DNA from: CAISIP01 sp031403955
GTDB lineage: Bacteria > Pseudomonadota > Gammaproteobacteria > Burkholderiales > Burkholderiaceae_C
Assembly: GCA_031403955.1 (NCBI GenBank)
Contig: JANNGR010000297.1
Span: 1 to 10,519 of the forward strand
Direction of reading: 5' to 3'
DNA length: 10,519 nt
Shown here: piece by piece, positions 4,729 through 10,519 of the stretch
Layout of the letters: each line of letters opens with the position of its first letter
Numbering within the stretch: position 1 is the stretch's first letter
The notes under the pieces: generated by a model
Told to the model about the DNA's origin: nothing
Databases searched by the model: none
Seen by the model: only the letters and a program-made list of their open reading frames with translations
Translations under genes and position numbers: made by a program

Positions 4729-5646
4729 ATGAAACCGCCCCTGCAGCGCCGAGACATACTCCGGTTCACCGCCGGCGGGTTGGTCATGGCGGGCGCCGCC
4801 GCAGGCTTTTCCCAGCCAGCGCAGGCAGTGTTGACCAAACGCATTCCGTCGAGCGGCGAAGCCCTGCCGATCATCGGTTTGGGCACCTGGATCACCTTCA
4901 ACGTCGGCAGTGACCCGGTTGCCCGCAATACCTGCACTGAGGTAATGCGCAACTTTTTCGACCTCGGCGGGCGGATGATCGATTCATCGCCGATGTACGG
5001 TTCATCGCAACCGGTCATCGGTGAGGGGCTTGCCAGGCTGGACGCTACCGCACGGGTGTTCTCGGCCGAAAAGGTCTGGACCTCGTCCCAGGGCCAGCGG
5101 CAGATTGCCGAGTCACGGCAGCTCTGGCGTGTACAGCGCTTCGACCTGCTGCAGGTCCACAACCTGCTGGCCTGGCAAGAGCATTTGCCGATGTTGTTCG
5201 ACATGCGACGCGCCGGCCAGGTGCGTTATGTCGGCATCACGACCTCCGAGGGCAGGCGCCACGCGGAGGTAGAGCGTGTCATGCAAAGCCATGCGCTGGA
5301 TTTCGTGCAGGTCAGCTACAACATTCTCGACCGCGAGGTGGAGCAGCGCATTCTTCCGCTGGCCCGCGAGCGGGGCATCGCGGTGATCGCGAACCGGCCG
5401 TTGCGCGAAGGCGCGCTGATCCGGGCGGTGCAAAGGCAACCCCTGCCGGCTTGGGCAGCGGAATTCGACTGCGCCAACTGGGCCCAGTTTCTGCTGAAGT
5501 TCATCGTCTCCCATGCCGCGATCACCTGCGCCATACCCGCCACCAGCAACGTCGCGCATATGCGCGAGAACATGGGCGCCGCGCGCGGCCGCCTGCCCGA
5601 CGAAACCATGCGCAGACGAATGATCGAGCAACTCAGGAATCTTTGA
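4729..5646 (+). CDS. Tat-exported aldo/keto reductase family oxidoreductase
   Basis: An aldo/keto reductase with a twin-arginine signal peptide. Numbered from an upstream ATG at 4705, the signal is LQRRDILRF (residues 13-21) followed by the hydrophobic FTAGGLVMAGAAAG, with probable cleavage after AQA (41). The catalytic tetrad is visible: Asp93 and Tyr98 in MIDSSPMYG, Lys123 in AEKVWTS, and His152 in LLQVHNL. A late barrel strand and C-terminal helix (FIVSHAAITCAIPATSNVAHMREN) complete an approximately 305-residue protein, normal for the family plus a leader. I chose ATG 4729 because it gives a compact Tat n-region (MKPPLQRRD). ATG 4705 adds 8 residues, and neither has a good ribosome site. 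The stop overlaps the next gene's start (TGATG), so the two genes form an operon. Substrate is unknown. Export of an NADPH-dependent fold is notable, because cofactor must be bound before Tat transport. Confidence 0.85.
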   Translation: MKPPLQRRDILRFTAGGLVMAGAAAGFSQPAQAVLTKRIPSSGEALPIIGLGTWITFNVGSDPVARNTCTEVMRNFFDLGGRMIDSSPMYGSSQPVIGEGLARLDATARVFSAEKVWTSSQGQRQIAESRQLWRVQRFDLLQVHNLLAWQEHLPMLFDMRRAGQVRYVGITTSEGRRHAEVERVMQSHALDFVQVSYNILDREVEQRILPLARERGIAVIANRPLREGALIRAVQRQPLPAWAAEFDCANWAQFLLKFIVSHAAITCAIPATSNVAHMRENMGAARGRLPDETMRRRMIEQLRNL

Positions 5647-6350
5647 TGTCCGAGTGGTGGACCTACGGGCTGTCCGATTTGCTGATGTTTTCTGAGCGGA
5701 CCTATTACCGGATGTTCGAGCTGCACAATCTCGCCTGGTGGCCGCTCCAGCCCTTCCTGCTGTTGTCGGGGTTCGGCCTGTTGTGGTCGATGCGCAGCGC
5801 AGTTCGTTGGGCGGCACAACTCGGACTGGTGTTGGTCGGGCTCGGCTGCTTGTTCGTCGCCTGGGCGTTTCACTGGATTCGTTACGCCGAGATCAACTCG
5901 GGCGCCCGCTACTTCGCGATAACGTTCGCGGCGCAAGGCCTGGTGTTGATTTGTCTGGCCTTGGTGAACCGCAATCTTCGGCTCGAAGGCGGTGATGTGG
6001 CGGCCCGGGTGGGCGCGGGCATGTTGTTGATTGCGGTGCTGGCTTATCCGATGCTGGCGCTGGCATCTGGCCGGCCGCTGGTCCAGTCCGAAATTTTCGG
6101 TCTGGCGCCGGATCCGACGGCCCTGGCGGCGTTGGGGATAGTGTCGTGCCTGCGTGGATTTCACCCGTTCCGGCACCCGCGCATGAGCGGCTTGCTGTTG
6201 ATGTTGCTTCCCCTGCTCTGGTGCGCCGTGACCGGCGCCACGTTGTGGGCTTTGGGCTCGCCCGATTGGTTCCTGATGCCGGTGGCAGGCATGGTTGCAC
6301 TGGTGCTCGGGTGGCGGCGACCCGGGCCCGGACCCGCAGAAGGAAGATGA
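5646..6350 (+). CDS. DUF6064-family multi-pass membrane protein
   Basis: A 234-residue integral membrane protein whose ATG overlaps the reductase stop by one base, implying translational coupling. The N-terminus WWTYGLSDLLMFSERTYYRMFELHN and the later FGLAPDPTALAALGIV are features I associate with the DUF6064 family. About seven hydrophobic segments are visible (residues about 33-48, 53-75, 88-107, 121-140, 157-170, 181-201, 207-223). The tail is short and basic/Pro-rich. Function is unknown. Coupling to an exported reductase suggests a membrane partner or a shared stress-related role, but that is inference. The gene converges on the broken MFS gene, whose residual open frame overlaps its 3' end in antisense. 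Confidence 0.8.
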   Translation: MSEWWTYGLSDLLMFSERTYYRMFELHNLAWWPLQPFLLLSGFGLLWSMRSAVRWAAQLGLVLVGLGCLFVAWAFHWIRYAEINSGARYFAITFAAQGLVLICLALVNRNLRLEGGDVAARVGAGMLLIAVLAYPMLALASGRPLVQSEIFGLAPDPTALAALGIVSCLRGFHPFRHPRMSGLLLMLLPLLWCAVTGATLWALGSPDWFLMPVAGMVALVLGWRRPGPGPAEGR

Positions 6351-7751
6351 AGTTGCGCGCAATTCCCCCAGTGGCGCGAGCGCTCAATGCAGCGGCGCCG
6401 GCAGGCCGGCTCGCCCCATGACGCTCCGACAAAGCCGCCCAGTGCAGCGCCGAGCGGGCGCGCGCCCATGTTGGCAGCCAGAAAGATCGCCGATACCCGG
6501 CCCAGCATGGCACCGGGCGTGACGGTCTGGCGCAGCGTGGTGGAGATGATGGTCCAGACAATCGGCCCGGCGCCGAACAGGAAGAACGCGAACGCCGCCA
6601 ACACGCCGGACGCAACAACCAGCGTGGCGACCATGGTCAAGGCGGCCAACACCGAAACCGCCGGTCCAAACTGGATCGCCCGGCCAAACGGCATGGCCGC
6701 GACAATCCGTGGCGCCAGCAATGCGCCAACCACCATGCCGGCGCCGTAGGCCGCGAGTGTCATACCCACGCCGGCAGCGCTCAGGCCGAGGAGCCGCACC
6801 GCATAGGGCACATACGCGGCCTGCAATACGAACCATGAAATGTTCCATGCCACGGCGGTCAGGAATATCGGCCGCAGCAACACATGCCGCCAGACCAGGC
6901 GCGCACCGTCCTGCAATTCGAGCCAGGGGTGGCGTGGCGCCACCGGCGAACGTCGCGGCTCGGTGATCCGCAACAGCAGCGCCACGGCCGACGCCGACAA
7001 CGCGGCAGCCAACACGAATGCCCCCGGCGCTCCGGCCCATGACACCAGCGCGCCGGCGAGCGCCGGCCCGGCGGCAAAAGCGACGCTACGAGCCAGTTCG
7101 AGCCGGCCGTTGGCCTGCGCCAACGACTCACGCGGCACCAGCGCGGGAACCAGGGCCGGCGCGGCGACGCTAAAAGCAACCGTACCAACGGCACCCATGA
7201 AACCCAGTAAGGCCAGCCATTCGATCGACAGGCCGGCAAACAGTACGGCAGCCAGCAGGGCCAGCAACGCCAGCGTGCGCAGCGCCTCGGCCCACACCAT
7301 CAGGCGGCGCCTTGACGTGCGATCAGCCAACAGGCCAAACGGAATCGACAGCAGCAGGAACGGCAGGGTCTGCGCGGTGGCCAGCAAACCAACCTCGCCC
7401 GGCCCGGCGCCGAGCGCAATAACCGCCACCATCGGCGTCGCCGCCAGGCTCAGAGCGTGAGAGGCAATTGATTGGGCCCGCGACGGGGTGGCCAAGGGTG
7501 TCGTGCAAGGCGCGTCGTGCAGCCCATGCCGAGGCTTGGGCAAGCGGCGCAACGCCGCACGGCGCCCTTGGGTGCCCCGGCCCGAAGGGTGAGGCCGCGC
7601 GAGACCAAGCTACCAAGCGGAGATGGCGCGTCTCGCGGGGCCTCACACGGGCTCAAGCGATTGCCTCTCACGCTCTCAGTTGTTCAGCCGACTGTGCCGC
7701 CAGATTGGACCAGGCCAGGCCGGTGAACGAACCGGGAAGTCTTGATGGCAT
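6161..7751 (-). pseudogene. MFS exporter gene interrupted by a MITE-like insertion and damaged at its 3' end
   Basis: The core encodes a major facilitator protein of the MFS_3/drug-efflux type: VGLLATAQTLPFLLLSIPFGLLADRTSRRRLM is a TM2, motif A (G-L-L-A-D-R-x-x-R-R-R) and loop segment, followed by further helices up to GARPLGAALGGFVGASWG. The original start is ATG 7751: MPSRLPGSFTGLAWSNLA, then AQSAEQL, is a typical TM1 entry. It is cut by a 223-bp insertion (7453-7675) and resumes as SLAATPMVAVIALG. The insertion brings a stop in frame after EQLRA. At the other end, after WGEPAC (near 6400), the frame loses family character, TM12 is missing, and about 80 codons run antisense through DUF6064 to a stop at 6161. 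The authentic end was probably near 6350-6390. Both ends are broken, so a working exporter is unlikely. Confidence 0.8.
7453..7675. mobile_element. MITE-like 223-bp element with terminal inverted repeats and a 3-bp target duplication
   Basis: The ends GAGCGTGAGAGGCAAT (7453-7468) and ATTGCCTCTCACGCTC (7660-7675) are perfect inverted repeats, extending to 25 of 28 matches (7453-7480 against 7648-7675). The element is flanked by TCA on both sides (7450-7452 and 7676-7678). Removing it with one TCA restores an uninterrupted MFS reading frame (SAEQL joined to SLAATPM), which confirms the borders. Inside are nested inverted repeats: 7589-7605 with 7630-7646 (16 of 17 pairs), GCGGCG-CAA-CGCCGC at 7544-7558, and a further hairpin at 7522-7541. 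It contains no plausible transposase, so it must have been moved in trans. The parent family is not identified. Confidence 0.88.
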
Positions 7752-7811
7752 GTGATTCTGAATCGATCAAAACCAGCATCATGCCTCCTCGATAACGCCG
7801 CTACTGGCCGT

Positions 7812-8324
7812 TTACGGGTCTGCGACAGGAGCCCAGTCGATTGGGCGTTCAACATCCTCAACCACCAGTTGGCCGATCAAACTGCCAACCCGCAGATCGT
7901 CAAGGTGGCCAAAGTGGTTTAGGCGCAATCGACCCAGCCGGTCAATCAGCAGCAGGCTCGGTGTGCCGTTCAAGCCATAGGCCTGCATGGTGCGGGGAAT
8001 CGGACCCTGGTCCGAGGCTTGGTCGATGCCGACCGGAAAGGTGATCCGGTATTCGTGCAGGAAGACTTTCAAAGCCTCAGCGCCCATCACCGCATGGTGT
8101 TCGAACACGGTGTGCAGACCGATGACAGCCACGTCGCGCTCGGCAAACGCCTCGCGGATGCGCGTGGTCTGCGGCAAGCCGTGCGAAACACATCCAGGGC
8201 ACAACATCTGGAACGCGTGTATTACCACCACGCGGCCGCGCAACGACGCCAGGCTGATTGGCGCGGCTGTGCTGAACCATTGGTCAACCTGCAGCTCGGG
8301 TGCAATTTCGTCGTCTTTGCTCAT
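7812..8324 (-). CDS. Thioredoxin-fold redoxin (peroxiredoxin/TlpA-like)
   Basis: A 170-residue cytoplasmic redoxin. Residues 31-45 (RVVVIHAFQMLCPGC) form the strand and helix start carrying the redox motif Cys42-Pro-Gly-Cys45. GTPSLLLID (120-128) supplies the cis-Pro loop (Pro122) and next strand. The segment DVAVIGLHTVFEHHAV (64-79) fits the AhpC-TSA/redoxin insertion helix. There is no signal peptide or lipobox, so it should act in the cytoplasm as a disulfide reductase or thiol peroxidase-like protein. The electron donor is not evident. ATG 8324 was chosen as the first start that precedes the fold. It diverges from the RIO kinase gene across 85 bp that must carry both promoters. Confidence 0.87.
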   Translation of the reverse strand: MSKDDEIAPELQVDQWFSTAAPISLASLRGRVVVIHAFQMLCPGCVSHGLPQTTRIREAFAERDVAVIGLHTVFEHHAVMGAEALKVFLHEYRITFPVGIDQASDQGPIPRTMQAYGLNGTPSLLLIDRLGRLRLNHFGHLDDLRVGSLIGQLVVEDVERPIDWAPVADP

Positions 8325-8409
8325 GGTGGGAATGCTCGCGCTTGATACCTGGTCATTGGCCTGGAAACCAGTTTAGCCTGCTGAACCGGCACAGCGCACA
8401 ATTACGCCC

Positions 8410-9255
8410 ATGAAACCACCCAAGAGACTGCAATCCCTGATCGAAGAAGGCCTGATAGACACGGTGGTGCGCCAGTTGATGAGCGGCAAGGAGGCGATGG
8501 TATTCGTGGTGCGTTGCGGCGACGAGACGCGCTGCGCCAAGGTCTACAAGGAGGCCACGCAACGCAGCTTTCGCCAGGCGGTGGACTACACCGAGAACCG
8601 CAAGGTCAAGAACACGCGCCAGGCCCGCGCGATGGCCAAGGGCACGCGTTTTGGCCGTCAAGCGCAGGAGGCGGCCTGGCAGAGCGCCGAGGTCGATGCG
8701 CTGTATCGCCTGGCGGCCGCTGGCGTATCCGTGCCAACGCCCTACAACTTCCATGATGGCGTGTTGTTGATGGAACTGGTGACCGACGAACACGGCGACG
8801 CGGCACCGCGGCTGAACGATGTGGCATTCACGCCGGTGCAGGCGCGTATGCACCACGCCAGATTGTTGGTCGAGGTGGTGCGCATGTTGGGCGCCGGCGT
8901 CATACATGGGGATCTGTCGGAGTTCAATATCCTGCTGGCAGCCAGCGGCCCGGTGATCATCGATCTGCCACAGGCGGTGGACGCGGCCGGCAACAACCAC
9001 GCCAAACGCATGTTGCTGCGCGACGTGACCAACCTGCGCGACTTCTTCGGCCGCTTCGCGCCCGAGCTGCTGCACACCGACTATGGGCACGAAATCTGGG
9101 ATCTGTACCAGCGCGGCCTGCTGCACCCCGAAGTGGCGCTCACCGGCCGCTTCGCGCGCAACACCAGCGCGGTGAATGTGGGCCATCTGATGCGCGAGAT
9201 CGACGACGCTCGCGCCGAAGAGGCGGCGCGCCGGCTGCGGCTGCAGTTGACCTGA
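8410..9255 (+). CDS. RIO1-like serine/threonine protein kinase (PA4780 type)
   Basis: A 281-residue bacterial RIO kinase, full length. The visible kinase parts are: RIO-type phosphate-binding loop Ser25-Gly-Lys-Glu-Ala29 (MSGKEAMVF), ATP-anchoring Lys44 in RCAKVYK, hinge-like LLMELVTDE (119-127), catalytic loop VIHGDLSEFNILL (165-177) with Asp168 and Asn173, and metal-binding Asp185 in VIIDLPQAV. RIO1 proteins bind ATP and act mainly as ATPases or kinases in ribosome assembly in eukaryotes and archaea. The role of the bacterial branch is not settled. The gene is monocistronic between divergent and convergent neighbours. ATG 8410 starts exactly at the conserved N-terminal helix (RLQSLIEEGLIDTVV). 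Confidence 0.9.
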   Translation: MKPPKRLQSLIEEGLIDTVVRQLMSGKEAMVFVVRCGDETRCAKVYKEATQRSFRQAVDYTENRKVKNTRQARAMAKGTRFGRQAQEAAWQSAEVDALYRLAAAGVSVPTPYNFHDGVLLMELVTDEHGDAAPRLNDVAFTPVQARMHHARLLVEVVRMLGAGVIHGDLSEFNILLAASGPVIIDLPQAVDAAGNNHAKRMLLRDVTNLRDFFGRFAPELLHTDYGHEIWDLYQRGLLHPEVALTGRFARNTSAVNVGHLMREIDDARAEEAARRLRLQLT

Positions 9256-9267
9256 CCCCGGGCCAGC

Positions 9268-10497
9268 TCAGAGCGGGATGCGCACCGGCAAATGCGTAAA
9301 CCCGCGCACGAAATTGGACAACACACGCTTCGGTTCTCCGACTACCTCGATCACCGGGAAGCGTTTCAGAATTTCTTCCCACAGGATTTTTAGCTGCATC
9401 TCCGCCAGCCGGTTGCCGACGCAGCGGTGAATGCCAAAACCGAACGACAGATGCTGGCGCGGCCGGGCGCGGTCAATGATGAACTGGTTCGGGTTATCGA
9501 TCGCCTCTTCGTCGCGGTTGCCGGACAGATACCACATCACCACCTTGTCGCCTTTTTTGATTTGTTTGCCGCCCAGCTCGGTGTCGGCCAACGCGGTACG
9601 GCGCATGTGGGGCAGTGGCGTTTGCCAGCGAACTATCTCCGGCACCATGCTCTCGACCAGCGTCGGGTTGGCGCGCAGTTTCTGGAACTCGCCCGGATGC
9701 TGGTGCAGCGCCAACAAACCACCACTCATGGAATTGCGCGTGGTGTCGTTGCCGCCGACGATCAGCAACACCAGGTTGCCCAGGAATTCACGCGGCGTCA
9801 TGTTGCGTGTAGCGCTCGCGTGCGCCAGCATGGAGACCAGGTCGTTGGTGGGAGGCGCGTTGACACGCTGGTTCCACAGGTTCGTGAAGTAGGCCAGGCA
9901 TTTTTCGAGTTCGGCCTGCCGCGCTTCCATCGACTCCACCAGGTGGTCCAGGCCCGGCACCGAGGTGGCCACGTCGGACCACCAGGTCAGCAACTTGCGG
10001 TCTTCGAACGGAAAGTCGAACAACGTGGCCAGCATCTGCGTCGTGAGTTCGATTGACACCCGTTCCACCCAGTTGAAAGTCTGGTTGCGCGGCAGACCAT
10101 CCAGCACCGCGGCGGTTCTCGATCGGATGGTGCTGGCCATCGATGCCAGGTTGGCCGGGGCGACGATGGCGCTCACGCTCTTGCGTTGCTCGTCATGTTT
10201 CGGCGGGTCCATGGCGATGAAGGTTTGCAGGCGTTCATCCATCGGTGCATCGAAAAGCCCGATACCTCCGTGCGACCAGTCCGACGAATAGACGCCGTGG
10301 CTGGTGTCCACCGTCATGATGTCCTTGTATTTGGTCACCGACCAGAAACCGCCATAGAAGTTGTTGCTGTGGTAGTGCACCGGGTCGTCGCGGCGCAAAC
10401 GTTCGAAGTAAAAGCCGATGGTGTCTTGCTGGAACAGGCGCGGCTTGGTGACATCGATCTGGTCCAGCGGCATGGCAAAGGCCTCGGCCCGAGCCAT
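9268..10497 (-). CDS. Cytochrome P450, CYP153-like (probable alkane/terminal hydroxylase)
   Basis: A 409-residue soluble class I P450, complete. The visible hallmarks are: I-helix Gly248-Gly-Asn-Asp-Thr-Thr253 (IVGGNDTTRNSMSGG), the ExxR pair Glu287/Arg290 (PEIVRW), and the heme-binding loop FGFGIHRCVG with axial Cys359, followed by NRLAEMQLKILWEEIL. The combination GGNDTTRNSMSGG plus HRCVGNRLAEMQL and the early FYFERLRRDDPVHYH resemble CYP153 alkane omega-hydroxylases, which use a ferredoxin and a ferredoxin reductase. Neither is in the window, and they may lie beyond the right edge or elsewhere. ATG 10497 has GAGG 8 bases upstream. ATG 10473 (MPLDQIDV) is an alternative. The substrate class is inference. 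Confidence 0.9.
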   Translation of the reverse strand: MARAEAFAMPLDQIDVTKPRLFQQDTIGFYFERLRRDDPVHYHSNNFYGGFWSVTKYKDIMTVDTSHGVYSSDWSHGGIGLFDAPMDERLQTFIAMDPPKHDEQRKSVSAIVAPANLASMASTIRSRTAAVLDGLPRNQTFNWVERVSIELTTQMLATLFDFPFEDRKLLTWWSDVATSVPGLDHLVESMEARQAELEKCLAYFTNLWNQRVNAPPTNDLVSMLAHASATRNMTPREFLGNLVLLIVGGNDTTRNSMSGGLLALHQHPGEFQKLRANPTLVESMVPEIVRWQTPLPHMRRTALADTELGGKQIKKGDKVVMWYLSGNRDEEAIDNPNQFIIDRARPRQHLSFGFGIHRCVGNRLAEMQLKILWEEILKRFPVIEVVGEPKRVLSNFVRGFTHLPVRIPL

Positions 10498-10519
10498 GTC
10501 TGCTGCCTCGTTGGGTGCG

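Noticed and set aside
4506..4913. A 135-codon plus-strand open frame upstream of the reductase
   Set aside because: It overlaps the reductase start out of frame, and its composition is that of a GC-rich shadow frame.
5316..6362. A 348-codon minus-strand frame opposite the reductase and DUF6064 genes
   Set aside because: It is Gln/His/Arg-rich with no domain signal, antisense to two well-supported genes with overlapping stop and start.
8353..9186. A 277-codon minus-strand frame opposite the RIO kinase
   Set aside because: It is antisense to a complete kinase with all catalytic motifs. It is a His/Gln-rich shadow of high-GC coding DNA.

Overview
The base composition, the protein families (a Bug-type tricarboxylate receptor, an orphan ABC_sub_bind protein, a CYP153-like P450, a PA4780-type RIO kinase) and the weak Shine-Dalgarno sequences suggest a betaproteobacterium of the Burkholderiales, perhaps Comamonadaceae. 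That placement is inference. No rRNA, tRNA or CRISPR array was seen.

Region 1 (1-216) is the 5' end of a Bug-family solute receptor gene that runs off the left edge on the minus strand.

Region 2 (about 470-4293) is accessory DNA read on the minus strand. It looks like an integron cassette cluster with no integrase in view (CALIN-like). One full-length attC is readable at 2214-2304. Cassette-type core heptamers lie at 1443-1449, 3550-3563 and 4287-4293. In transcription order it holds: a nuclease-fold-like gene starting 6 bp after a GTTAGGC core; an orphan periplasmic binding protein gene; a possible 39-codon ORF; the attC; the brnT/brnA toxin-antitoxin pair; a remnant of an IS110-family element lying against a cassette core; and a membrane-anchored HEAT-repeat protein. 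The antitoxin brnA carries a one-base frameshift in a G run that removes its last DNA-binding helix from the reading frame.

Region 3 (4294-4728) is a long non-coding stretch with a 19-bp tandem repeat and a 22-bp near-perfect palindrome.

Region 4 (4729-6350, plus strand) is a two-gene operon with overlapping stop and start codons: a Tat-exported aldo/keto reductase and a DUF6064 multi-pass membrane protein.

Region 5 (6161-7751, minus) is a broken MFS exporter gene. A 223-bp MITE-like element with 28-bp imperfect terminal inverted repeats and a 3-bp target duplication interrupts codon 26. The 3' end also appears damaged, with TM12 lost against the convergent DUF6064 gene.

Region 6 (7812-10497) is ordinary chromosomal DNA: a thioredoxin-fold redoxin (minus), a RIO1-like kinase (plus) and a CYP153-like cytochrome P450 (minus).

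The most notable points are the attC and cassette cluster with an IS110 remnant at a cassette core, the frameshifted brnA beside an intact brnT, and the MITE-like element whose exact insertion can be reconstructed from the interrupted protein.
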